In this document: positions 45,511 through 53,536 of the stretch, piece by piece
Position numbering within the stretch: position 1 is the stretch's first letter
Layout: the number at the start of each line of letters is the position of its first letter
DNA from: Alloactinosynnema sp. L-07
GTDB taxonomy: Bacteria; Actinomycetota; Actinomycetes; Mycobacteriales; Pseudonocardiaceae
Length of the DNA: 64,000 nt
NCBI RefSeq assembly: GCF_900070365.1
Contig: NZ_LN850107.1
Span: 6,262,001-6,326,000, forward strand
Direction of reading: 5' to 3'
Position numbers and translations under genes: made by a program
The notes under the pieces: generated by a model
Databases searched by the model: none
What the model was told of the DNA's origin: nothing
What the model saw: only the letters and a program-made list of their open reading frames with translations

Positions 45511-46827
45511 CTACTCCCCGATGACCGGGGGCGCGGTGATCTCGTCGGTGCCGAACAGGCTCTCCGGATCCTGTTCGAGCAGGTAGGCAGGCGTCTGGTG
45601 TTCGTAGTCGTCCTCGCCCTGACCGCCGCCGCCACCCATCCCGCCGCCCATGCCCGCGCCCGCCCCGCCGCGACCACCGGTACCGCCTGCGCCGCCACGG
45701 TTTTGGCCGTGTCCGTGGTCGAGACCGCCGCCGAACACACCTGCCCGGCCACCCGCCGCCGACCCGCCACCGGGCCCGAATCCGCCCGCGCCGCCGCGCA
45801 TCCCGGATCCGCCCGCCCCGCCGTGCGCGCCACCGCCAGGAGTGCCCCCACCTGGCCCGAATCCGCCGCGCGGCCCACCACCGGGACCGCCTCGCGGCCC
45901 ACCACCAGGCCCACCGCCAGCGCCGGGCGGTCGGGTACCTGGGGTTCCGGGCGGGCGCGTGCCCGGGGGAGTGCCGCCGGGCGGACGGCTGCCGGGCGGC
46001 AGCGTGCCGGGCCGGTTGGGCGGGAGCCCACCGATCGGTGGGGGCGGCAGCGGCGTGCCGCCGATCGGGGGCTGCACGGGACCGGGCGGGACCGGCCGAC
46101 TTGGCACCGGCTCCACGATCGGCGGCTGCGCCCAGTTCGGTGAGGTCTTCCCCGGACCGACTGTGCCCTGCTGACCGGTGTTGCCGCCGGGGTCGACGTT
46201 TCCAGGGCCACCGACGTTCGGAACCCGGCGGCTGCCGTTGCCGTCGTCCCCGTTGCCGTCATCGCCGCTGTCGCCGTCGTCCGGCTTGCTGGTGGGCTGG
46301 GTGATGACGATCGCGGACTGGTCGGGGGTGAGGTTGCCGTAGGAACTCGGCATCCCGCTGGCGTTGTAGTTCGACGCGTCCTCGTAGACGCGCATCGCGT
46401 TGGCGTTGTTGTCGTTGGCGTCGTTGTATTGCTGCGTCTTCTGTTCGTAAGTCGTGCTGGCGCCGCCGAGGGAGGTGACGTTGTCCCAGAAACCGGGCTT
46501 GGTGGGCTCATTGGGGACCGGCTGCACAGAATTGCGCGCCTGGTCGTAGGAGCCGACTTGGCGGTTGGTGAGATCCTGAGCGGTATTCAACTCAGGCTTG
46601 GCGAGTTCATGTTCCACGACAAGAGGACCGGCCCCACGCCTGGCCGCCCCACCCGCGTCGCCCTGCCAGGCGGATTCCATCTTGACGGTCAGAGCGCGAA
46701 TGTCGGCAGCCCACTCGCCGTACTCGGTCTCGACCTGCTTGATGACTGAGGCGGCCCGGTTCAGGCGTTCGCCGCCTCGGCCGTTGTGGAAGTTCTCGTA
46801 GATCTGCTGGCCGGACATGAATGCCAT
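45511..46827 (-). CDS. PPE-like type VII secretion substrate with Gly/Pro-rich tail
   Basis: The 438-aa product has an N-terminal helical domain of about 160 residues with a WxG-like turn (MESAWQGDAGGAARRGAGPL) and long amphipathic helices (LNRAASVIKQVETEYGEWAADIRALTVK). It then has a long low-complexity region of Pro and Gly (many GGPRGGPGG-type repeats) and an acidic end (YLLEQDPESLFGTDEITAPPVIGE) like those of Pseudonocardiaceae ESX-exported PPE relatives. The EspG gene directly downstream supports export. Confidence 0.83.
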   Translation of the reverse strand: MAFMSGQQIYENFHNGRGGERLNRAASVIKQVETEYGEWAADIRALTVKMESAWQGDAGGAARRGAGPLVVEHELAKPELNTAQDLTNRQVGSYDQARNSVQPVPNEPTKPGFWDNVTSLGGASTTYEQKTQQYNDANDNNANAMRVYEDASNYNASGMPSSYGNLTPDQSAIVITQPTSKPDDGDSGDDGNGDDGNGSRRVPNVGGPGNVDPGGNTGQQGTVGPGKTSPNWAQPPIVEPVPSRPVPPGPVQPPIGGTPLPPPPIGGLPPNRPGTLPPGSRPPGGTPPGTRPPGTPGTRPPGAGGGPGGGPRGGPGGGPRGGFGPGGGTPGGGAHGGAGGSGMRGGAGGFGPGGGSAAGGRAGVFGGGLDHGHGQNRGGAGGTGGRGGAGAGMGGGMGGGGGQGEDDYEHQTPAYLLEQDPESLFGTDEITAPPVIGE

Positions 46828-46828
46828 G

Positions 46829-47440
46829 TCATGCCCCCGCCTTCAGGGTGGTGATCACTTCACCAGCGATGTCCTTGACCTTGTCACAAGCCGCCCGCCC
46901 CGGCCCACCTTGCGAAAACACATGGAACGCCAGTTCATCACGAACGCCGACAATCACCTTGCAATGTCCTCGGTCGCGGTCATCGAGGCCATCCACGAAC
47001 ACTCCGGGGTAGCCGGCTACGGTGGTGGGCTCGAAATACGCAGCTTCCCCCGGTTTCTGCATGGCCCGGTAGGTGTCGGACAGCCCGTTTCGATTGGGCG
47101 AAATGAACCCGACCGTGTAGTCCGCCCGCCTTTCCTTGTCCGACCACGAGCAGAACGGATCGCCGACACCCTGGTCTTGCGCACCCTCGGCTTCCAGGCC
47201 CAATCCGGTGGATTGGGTGGAGGCGAGCAGGGTGCAGGGTTTGCCGATGAACCCGGCAGCGTCGAGCGGCTTTGTGACCTTGGGCGCTGATTTGGGGTCG
47301 TCGTCCTTGGATGGGCTGGTGGCCGAGGTCGTCGGTGTCCCCGTGTCTCTCGCGACCGGGGTTCCCTTCTCAGTGCACCCGCTGAGCGCGGAGGTAGCGA
47401 GAACGGCACCGATGATTGCCAGATTGATGCGGGTTCGCAT
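46829..47440 (-). CDS. DUF3558 domain lipoprotein
   Basis: The 203-aa precursor has a lipobox (ATSALSGCTE, Cys 22), a Thr/Ser/Asp linker and a DUF3558 domain with the usual cysteine positions (GKPCTLLAS, PFCSWSD, GHCKVIV, RAACDKV). The family is common at the surface of actinobacteria and often sits beside ESX genes; its role is unknown. It lies between the small helical protein and the PPE-like gene, with 5-nt and 1-nt gaps, in one operon. Confidence 0.88.
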   Translation of the reverse strand: MRTRINLAIIGAVLATSALSGCTEKGTPVARDTGTPTTSATSPSKDDDPKSAPKVTKPLDAAGFIGKPCTLLASTQSTGLGLEAEGAQDQGVGDPFCSWSDKERRADYTVGFISPNRNGLSDTYRAMQKPGEAAYFEPTTVAGYPGVFVDGLDDRDRGHCKVIVGVRDELAFHVFSQGGPGRAACDKVKDIAGEVITTLKAGA

Positions 47441-47445
47441 GGTGT

Positions 47446-47901
47446 TCAGGCTCCATCCGAGGCGCGCACCGTCGAGGTGTTGTGGCCTTCGGTGTTCTCG
47501 TAGCGGTTGCGGGCATCGGTCAGCTTGTCGATGTAGCCCTGCGCGTAGGCGCGCATCGCGCGATTGTGCTCGATCGCCTTCTGCAGGCTGTCGCGGGTGG
47601 CCTTGGCTTCGAGGTCGCTCATCTCGTCGTCGGCAGGTGCCTCGACAAGGTCGAAGGCATCATCGAGCTTGCGGCTGCTGACGGTGATCTTCTGTCGAAC
47701 CACGGTCCATTGGGCTACGAGGGCGTCGAGTTCGGCGATGCTGAGTTTGAAGTGGCCGCCTGAGCCGCCGCCGCCTGCTTGGACGTGGCCGCCGGTGCCC
47801 CACGGGATCAGGTCGTTGACGGTGTTGATGACACGGCCGACGGTGACTTCGGCGTTGAGCTGTTGCTCGGTCGTGCCGGGTCCGGTGGCTCCCTCTGGCA
47901 T
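47446..47901 (-). CDS. Helical ESX-associated protein of unknown function
   Basis: The 151-aa product has a Gly-rich start (GGHVQAGGGGSGGHFKLS) and then two long amphipathic helices (IAELDALVAQWTVVRQKITVSSRKLDDAFDLVEAP; SDLEAKATRDSLQKAIEHNRAMRAYAQGYIDKLTDARNRYEN), a WXG100-like hairpin without the WxG motif. It is the first gene of the EspG/PPE-like operon and may be the PE-like partner of the PPE-like protein. Good site AAGGGGGAG before ATG. Confidence 0.75.
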   Translation of the reverse strand: MPEGATGPGTTEQQLNAEVTVGRVINTVNDLIPWGTGGHVQAGGGGSGGHFKLSIAELDALVAQWTVVRQKITVSSRKLDDAFDLVEAPADDEMSDLEAKATRDSLQKAIEHNRAMRAYAQGYIDKLTDARNRYENTEGHNTSTVRASDGA

Positions 47902-48105
47902 CGCTCCCCCTTGCTGGCTACCGCGACGGAGTTTACCGACTCTATGGAGCCGGTGTGTTGCGTTCTGTGCAACAGGTTCGACGTCGGTCGGGGGTTCTGG
48001 GTTTCACGAGCCGTGCCGCCGAACGAGTGTCGCCCGATCGGGCACTGGAGATTCGGATGTGGGCGGCTTGAACATCATCCTCGGGGCCCAGGATTGGTGA
48101 GGTTG

Positions 48106-48285
48106 ATGAGTCGCTCAGAAGAAGAAGCACGACTATCAGCGTGGGGAGTTTCTGTCCTTGATGTCCGTCGTGCGCACATTCGGGATGGCGAGTCGGAGTT
48201 CGCTCTCTGTGGTGCTTTGTTGGTAGCGGACATCACCCGAGGGCATGTCGCGTGCGACGTTTGTCTGTCCGCCGTACGTTTTTAG
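48106..48285 (+). CDS. Small conserved-looking protein with three cysteines
   Basis: A 59-aa frame starts at ATG 48106 after GGTGAGG. It reads MSRSEEEARLSAWGVSVLDVRRAH..., then LCGALLV and CDVCLSAVRF. The spacing His...Cys...CxxC resembles small zinc-finger-like actinobacterial proteins found next to XRE/DUF397 genes. No named family; coding status is likely but not certain. Confidence 0.5.
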   Translation: MSRSEEEARLSAWGVSVLDVRRAHIRDGESEFALCGALLVADITRGHVACDVCLSAVRF

Positions 48286-48361
48286 GTGTGGAAACAGCGT
48301 GCCGCGATCAGGTGGATTCGACGCCCACCGGTCGCGCGGCGAGACGGGAATTCCCTACCGT

Positions 48362-48405
48362 GTGAGGAATGCACGCGAAAAGTCGGGCGGGCGGACGGAA
48401 CTCGG
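48362..48405 (+). pseudogene. 5' fragment of an XRE-family regulator, cut by the IS256-type element
   Basis: From GTG 48362 the frame reads MRNAREKSGGRTELG and stops being meaningful at the element. Removing the element and one target copy joins it in frame to GLLKAHREKAGLTLRDL (from 49830), the normal opening of an actinobacterial XRE protein. The start codon choice is tentative because the frame is open further upstream. Confidence 0.7.
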
Positions 48406-49823
48406 GCGTGTCATGACAACCGTGTAAGCCGGAGGTGTACCAAGATCGACTCGCCAGTTTGGCGGTCGGAAGGGACACCGAGTGACTCAGGACACATCGT
48501 CGCGTCAGGATGACACGGCGGCGGCACGGCGACTTGCCGAGGCATTCTCGTCCGATGCTATCGACGCATTGTTGAAAGACGCGAAATCGTCGGGAACGCC
48601 GATCGATGGTGTGGATGGCTTGCTGAATCAGATGACGAAGGCCGTGCTGGAGCGTGCCTTGCAGGCGGAGATGACCGACCATCTGGGGTATGACGCTGGC
48701 GATCCGGCCGGTCGTGGGACCGGTAATTCGCGCAATGGCCGGTCGACCAAGACGGTGTCGACCCGGAACGGCCCGGTCGATATCGAGGTACCGCGGGACC
48801 GGAATGGTTCGTTCGAGCCGACGATCGTGCCGAAACGGGCGCGGCGGATCGGCAACATCGACGACATGATCCTGTCGTTGTATTCGCGGGGCATGACGAC
48901 CCGCGATATCGAGGCACACCTGCGGGAAGTGTACGGGGTGAACGCGTCCCGGGAATTGATCTCGAACATCACCGATGTGGTGGTCGACGAGATCAAGGCA
49001 TGGCAATCGCGCCCGCTGGACGAGGTGTATCCGATTCTCTATGTCGACGGTATCCGGATCCGGGTCAAGGACAACGGCGTGGTGACGACCAAGGTCGCCT
49101 ACCTGGCGATCGGCGTCGACGTGGACGGCCGCAAGCACGCCCTGGGCTGCTGGATCCAGGACACCGAGGGCGCGAAGTTCTGGCAGAAGGTCCTCGCGGA
49201 CCTGCGGAATCGCGGCGTCAAGGACATCCTCATCGTCTGCTGCGATGGTTTGACCGGGCTGCCCGATGCGATTCACGCGATCTTCCCCGACACCGTGGTG
49301 CAAACGTGCGTGGTCCACGTCATCCGCAACGCGATGCGGTTCGTGTCCTACGGCGACCGAAAGAAGATCGTCAAGGCGATGAAGGAGATCTACACCGCGC
49401 CCACCCTGGAGGCCGCCGAACTCGGCCTGGCCGCATTCGACACACAGTTCGGCGCGCAGTACCCGGGCGCGGTCGACGTGTGGCGGAACGCCTGGGCCGA
49501 GTTCATTCCATTCCTCGACTACCCGCCCGAGCTCCGGAAGATCGTGTACACCACGAATGCGATCGAGTCCATCAACTTCCAACTCCGCAAAATCACCAAG
49601 AATCGCGGCCACTTCCCCGACAAAGAAGCCGCGATGAAGCTGCTCTACCTCGGACTCCGTAACATCTCCAGCCAACGAGGAGGCGATTCAGGAACCGGGA
49701 CGCACGGCTGGAAAGTGGCGCTCAACACCTTGATCAACCTCTTCCCAGGTCGCATACTTTTCTGATAACCTACAGATGTAAGCATTTCACCTCTGGCTTA
49801 CACAGAAATCGTGACAGGCTCGT
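48406..49823 (+). mobile_element. IS256-family (Mutator-like) insertion sequence
   Basis: The 1418-bp element is flanked by 8-bp direct repeats GAACTCGG (48398-48405 and 49824-49831), the expected duplication size for IS256. The ends carry an imperfect inverted repeat sharing TGTCA, GTGTAAGCC and GAGGTG (left about 48409-48436, right about 49785-49819), offset by 4 bp at the outer edge. It encodes one full transposase and disrupts an XRE-family gene. Confidence 0.88.
48482..49765 (+). CDS. IS256-family transposase
   Basis: The 427-aa product is full length for the family. It has the conserved N-terminal region (ALQAEMTDHLGYDAGD, GNSRNGRSTKTV) and the DDE core: D in LYVDGIRIRVKD, D in LIVCCDGLTGLPDAI and E in YTTNAIESINFQLRKITKNRG, with the CxxH signature VQTCVVHVIRNAMRFV between. 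GTG 48482 follows AAGGGACACC. No frameshift or missing motif is seen, so it is probably active. Confidence 0.95.
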   Translation: MTQDTSSRQDDTAAARRLAEAFSSDAIDALLKDAKSSGTPIDGVDGLLNQMTKAVLERALQAEMTDHLGYDAGDPAGRGTGNSRNGRSTKTVSTRNGPVDIEVPRDRNGSFEPTIVPKRARRIGNIDDMILSLYSRGMTTRDIEAHLREVYGVNASRELISNITDVVVDEIKAWQSRPLDEVYPILYVDGIRIRVKDNGVVTTKVAYLAIGVDVDGRKHALGCWIQDTEGAKFWQKVLADLRNRGVKDILIVCCDGLTGLPDAIHAIFPDTVVQTCVVHVIRNAMRFVSYGDRKKIVKAMKEIYTAPTLEAAELGLAAFDTQFGAQYPGAVDVWRNAWAEFIPFLDYPPELRKIVYTTNAIESINFQLRKITKNRGHFPDKEAAMKLLYLGLRNISSQRGGDSGTGTHGWKVALNTLINLFPGRILF

Positions 49824-50692
49824 GAACTCGGCGGTCTGCTGAAAGCCCATCGTGAGAAGGCCGGACTGACCCTTCGAGACCTGGGGGAGCTGGTCGGACG
49901 ATCCGCCACCCTCCTTCACCGCCTGGAGACTGGGGAGCGCACTGAGACCTCGGAAATCGAGGTAGTGCACTACCTCGCCTCCTGCCGCGTGAGCCACCGG
50001 GAGGTCGAGGATCTGGTTCGGTTCTGCAAAGAGGTCAACGTCAACCGGGGATATTGGCTCGCCACAACCGGTCCATGGATGTGTGATTCGCTGCGTTCGC
50101 TCGTCTTCCATGAGGCGAGGGCCACCCGGATCGTCAACTATCAGCCGGAGATGATCCCCGGCCTGCTGCAGACTGAGCCTTACATCCAAGCGCTGTTTTC
50201 CCGCGAGGACATCCCGAGCGATCAGCGCCAGGAGCGGGTGAACGCCCGCCTTGAACGACAGAAGGTCCTCTTCCGCAACCGCCCCGCGAAGTTCACCTTC
50301 ATCATCCACGAGCGCGGGTTGCGGCTGGAGGTAGGTGACAACAAGGTGATGGCAGAGCAGCTACTCGCGATGCTGTTCTTCGCCGACCGATGGAACATCA
50401 GCATCCGCGTGATCCCCGCTGTCGCACGCCATCGCGGCATCTTCGGCGGTCCCTTCGTCTACTACGACTACGAGAAGTCCTTGCCGCTGACGTATGTCCA
50501 GGGGTCTGTGGCGGATTCTTTGTCGAAGACGCCAACTTCCTGGACAAGCAGCGCGCACTCCTTCGGCAGATGGTCAGTGTCGCCCTCGATGAGGAAGAAT
50601 CCCGGTTGCTCATCGCCGCGCTGGCGGATGAGTACGACCGGGCGGAAGGCACTTGGGATGACCCATGGCGGGTGGCGGAAGAGCAGCTTTAG
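49824..50692 (+). pseudogene. 3' fragment of the XRE/DUF5753 regulator, also frameshifted
   Basis: The frame continues from the target copy as ELGGLLKAHREKAGLTLRDLGELVGRSATLLHRLETGE (HTH) and a DUF5753 domain (NYQPEMIPGLLQTEPYIQALF, FIIHERGLR, FADRWNISIRVIPAVARHRGIFGG). Near 50505 the sense frame jumps to the next register (GFFVEDANFLDKQRALLRQM...), which ends at TAG 50690-50692, at the normal place overlapping the DUF397 gene. With the 5' IS insertion this makes two independent disabling changes. Confidence 0.8.
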
Positions 50693-50834
50693 CAACGACT
50701 CGCAGACCGACTGCGTCGAGATCTCTCTTAAGGATGATCACGCGGGTATCCGGGACTCCAAGAATGTCGACGGCCCCCGACTGGCCGTCGACACCCCCGG
50801 ATGGTCCGCGTTCCTCACAACCGTCAAACGCTGA
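50658..50834 (+). CDS. DUF397 domain-containing protein
   Basis: The 58-aa product is a single DUF397 domain: GGWRKSSFSNDSQTDCVEISL, then GIRDSKNVDGPRLAVDTPGWSAFL. Such small proteins are nearly always encoded after an XRE/DUF5753 regulator, and in Streptomyces some pairs work as regulator-antagonist systems affecting development. Its ATG overlaps the end of the (now broken) XRE gene by 35 nt. With the partner gone the protein may be orphaned. Its end overlaps the stop of the opposite-strand fusion gene. Confidence 0.85.
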   Translation: MTHGGWRKSSFSNDSQTDCVEISLKDDHAGIRDSKNVDGPRLAVDTPGWSAFLTTVKR

Positions 50835-53349
50835 GCAACTGCGCGCAGCGGATCAGGCCCAGGTGGGAGTACGCCTGCGGGTGGTTGCCCAGTGACCGCT
50901 CGGCGATCGGGTCGTACTCCTCCGGCAGCAGACCCGTCGGACCGGCCGCGTCCACGATCTGAGCGAACAGGTCCTCCGCCTCCGGGCGTCGACCCGTCAG
51001 CAGATACGCCTCGATCATCCACGCCGCGCACAGGTGGAAACCGCCCTCGTCGCCGGGGAGGCCGTCGTCGCGGTGGTAGCGGTAGACCGTTGAGCCTGAC
51101 CGCAGTTCCGCTTCGACCGCCGTGACCGTGGCGTGGAAGCGGTCGTCGGTCGGGTCGATCAGGCCGACCATCCCGATCAGCAGGGTCGCCGCGTCCAGAT
51201 CCGTGCCGTCGTAGGCCGTGGTGAAGGACTTGACCTCGTCGTTCCAGCCGTTGGTGAGCACGTCGGTGGAGATCTGCTCGCGCAGGGCGGCCCACTCGGG
51301 CTCCGGTTCGCGGCCGTAGGTCGCGGCCAGGGTCAGCGCGCGGTCGATCGTCAGCCAGCACATGACCTTCGAGTACACGTGGTGGCGCGGGCGGTGCCGC
51401 TCTTCCCAGATGCCGTGGTCGGGCTCGTGCCAGCGGCGCGTGACGGCCTCGGCCATCGCGCGGACCATGCGCCAGTCGTCGTCGGTGAGGGTGCCGCGCG
51501 CCTGGGACAGCGCGACGACCAGGTCGACCACGGGGCCGAACACGTCGAGCTGGACCTGCTGGTTGGCGAGGTTTCCGACGCGCACCGGGCGTGAACCCGC
51601 GTAGCCGGGCAGGGTGTCGATCACGGCTTCGGGGCCGAGGGTGGTGCCCGCGATTGTGTAGAGCGGGTGCAGCCGCTCGGGGCCGGGCAGAGTGGCGAGC
51701 ACGCCGTGCACCCAGCCGAGGAACGCCTCCGCCTCGGCCGTGGAACCCAGTGACACCAACGCTTTCGCCGTCATCGACGCGTCGCGCAGCCAGCAGTAGC
51801 GGTAATCCCAGTTGCGGATACCGCCGATCTCCTCCGGCAGCGACGTCGTCGCGGCGGCCATGATCGCGCCGGTCTCGCTGTGGCACAGGCCGCGCAGGGT
51901 CAGCGCCGAACGGGCCACCAGGTCCTTCTCGACGGGCGGCAGGACCAGGGTGTCCAGCCATTCCGACCAGTAGGCACCGGCGATCGCCTTGCGGTCGGCC
52001 TCGACGGTCGAGTGCGGCGTCAGATCGTTGGTGCCGCACCGTAGTTCGAACACGACCGGGCCGTGCTCCGGGTGGATCACCGCGCGTGCGGAGTCGTGCA
52101 TCCCGTCCGACGTGATCTCCCACGTCACCCCGGGCGCTAGCAGCGCGATCGGGTCGGACACCCCGCGCACCAGCAGGCCCTCACCGGACTCCACGAGCCG
52201 GACCTGCACCTGCCCGAACTCCGGCCGCGGCGCGAACTCCACGACCGCGGGCGACGTGCCGGACACCACGCGGGTCAGGTCGGTGCGGTGGGAGAGCGCG
52301 GCGTGGTCGAGGTAGTCGGTGACCAGGAGCCCGGCCCAGCGGGTCTCCACGGTCATCGTGCCGGGGAGGTAGCGCTGGCCCAGCGGCAGGCCACCGCGTT
52401 CCGGCGAGATGGAGAAGTGCCCGGCCGACGGGCCGCCGAGCAGGTCGGCGAACACCGCCGCCGAGTCCGGCTCGGGGTGGCACATCCAGGTGAGCCGCGC
52501 GTCCGGGGTGACCAGCGCGACCGAGCGCTCGCTGGACAGCATCGACAGCCGCTCGATCGGCGGCGCCTGCTCGCCGTAGAGCCAGTTCTGGCGCTCCTCC
52601 AGCATGAACGCGAGCACGGTCGCGACCTCCACCGGATCGTTGATCCGGTACACCGCAAGGCTTTCGCCGTCGCCGACCTTGATCCCCACGTCCGGGCCGT
52701 GTAGCCGCGCGAAGGCCTTCTCATCGGTGACGTCGTCGCCGACGAAGACCGCCGCCGTCGCGCCGACCTGGTGGCGGAGCACGTCGAGGGCGTGGCCCTT
52801 GTCGGTGTGGATCACCGCCAGCTCGACCACGGCCTTGCCCTCGGTGACCTGCACACCCTCCCAGGTGCACGGCCCGGAGCGGACCGCGGCGAGCACCCGC
52901 TCGCCGACCTCGGCGTCCGCGCGGCGCACGTGCACCGCGATGCTGGCGGGCTTGACCTCCAGGTGCACGCCGGGCGCGCCCTCGATCAGTTGCTCCAGCT
53001 CGGTCTCGATGAGCAGGTGCAGCGAGCGCGCCTGCTCGTCGAGCGCGTGGACGAACCCCACGTCGAACTCCGAGCCGTGGCTGCCGACGAGGTGCACCTC
53101 CGACGGCAGCCGCGACAGGGTCGCCAGATCCCGCAGCGCGCGGCCGGAGATGACCGCGGTGGTGGTCTCGTGCAGCCCGGCCAGCGACCGCAGCGCGCCC
53201 ACCGACTCGGAGTGCGGCCTGGCTTGCTCGGGATCCTCGACGATGGGGGCCAGGGTGCCGTCGTAATCGCAGGCGACCAACAGACGTGGGGTCCTGGCGA
53301 CCTGCACGATGGCTCTGCGCAGGTCGGCGGGAAGGGACTCGGCGGTCAA
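50824..53349 (-). CDS. otsB: Trehalose-6-phosphate phosphatase fused to a GH15 glycosidase
   Basis: The 841-aa product has two enzymes. Residues about 20-250 are an OtsB-type HAD phosphatase (LVACDYDGTLAPI, VISGRALRDLATL, VFVGDDVTDEKAF). Residues about 265-841 are a GH15 protein with an N-terminal beta domain (RSVALVTPDARLTWMCHPEPDSAAVF) and an (alpha/alpha)6 barrel (GGIRNWDYRYCWLRDASMTAKAL, ending GLLPEEYDPIAERSLGNHPQAYSHLGLI). Actinobacterial GH15 proteins of this kind include trehalases. The protein could thus make and degrade trehalose; alternatively the GH15 part acts on another glucan. otsA lies just upstream. Confidence 0.9.
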   Translation of the reverse strand: MTAESLPADLRRAIVQVARTPRLLVACDYDGTLAPIVEDPEQARPHSESVGALRSLAGLHETTTAVISGRALRDLATLSRLPSEVHLVGSHGSEFDVGFVHALDEQARSLHLLIETELEQLIEGAPGVHLEVKPASIAVHVRRADAEVGERVLAAVRSGPCTWEGVQVTEGKAVVELAVIHTDKGHALDVLRHQVGATAAVFVGDDVTDEKAFARLHGPDVGIKVGDGESLAVYRINDPVEVATVLAFMLEERQNWLYGEQAPPIERLSMLSSERSVALVTPDARLTWMCHPEPDSAAVFADLLGGPSAGHFSISPERGGLPLGQRYLPGTMTVETRWAGLLVTDYLDHAALSHRTDLTRVVSGTSPAVVEFAPRPEFGQVQVRLVESGEGLLVRGVSDPIALLAPGVTWEITSDGMHDSARAVIHPEHGPVVFELRCGTNDLTPHSTVEADRKAIAGAYWSEWLDTLVLPPVEKDLVARSALTLRGLCHSETGAIMAAATTSLPEEIGGIRNWDYRYCWLRDASMTAKALVSLGSTAEAEAFLGWVHGVLATLPGPERLHPLYTIAGTTLGPEAVIDTLPGYAGSRPVRVGNLANQQVQLDVFGPVVDLVVALSQARGTLTDDDWRMVRAMAEAVTRRWHEPDHGIWEERHRPRHHVYSKVMCWLTIDRALTLAATYGREPEPEWAALREQISTDVLTNGWNDEVKSFTTAYDGTDLDAATLLIGMVGLIDPTDDRFHATVTAVEAELRSGSTVYRYHRDDGLPGDEGGFHLCAAWMIEAYLLTGRRPEAEDLFAQIVDAAGPTGLLPEEYDPIAERSLGNHPQAYSHLGLIRCAQLLSV

Positions 53350-53380
53350 CGCCTTCTCCTTGTGGCCTGAGGGGCTGAGG

Positions 53381-53534
53381 GGTGTTGGAGAGGTGGCGTG
53401 CGTGAGATCCGTGATCGAGGTGGTTCCTGGCGGTGCGGCCGGATCGTCCTCATACCGGGCGTATTCGGGCGATCCGGCCGTGCCGTCAGGGGCCGCCTCG
53501 GCGCGGATATCGCGTGCGCCACCTCTCCAACACC
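53381..53534. repeat. Foldback repeat, copy C (154 bp)
   Basis: The 18-bp ends (53381-53398 and 53517-53534) are perfect inverted repeats, and the interior also pairs through GATCCGTGATCG...GGTTCCTGGCGGTGCGGCCGGATCG and its partner. GATCCGTGATC, GGTTCCTGG and the GTGC-GGCC centre recur in copy B. Unlike A and B it lies between two genes in the same direction (otsA and the otsB fusion), so it may attenuate read-through. Confidence 0.7.
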
Positions 53535-53536
53535 TC

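Noticed and set aside
45650..46080. Dense GGC/CCG-rich tandem-like repeats
   Set aside because: They encode the Gly/Pro-rich tail of the PPE-like protein in frame and need no separate explanation.
47953..47972. Hairpin TGTTGC/GCAACA upstream of the small cysteine protein gene
   Set aside because: Only six base pairs with a 7-nt loop and no T-tract; too weak to call a terminator or operator.
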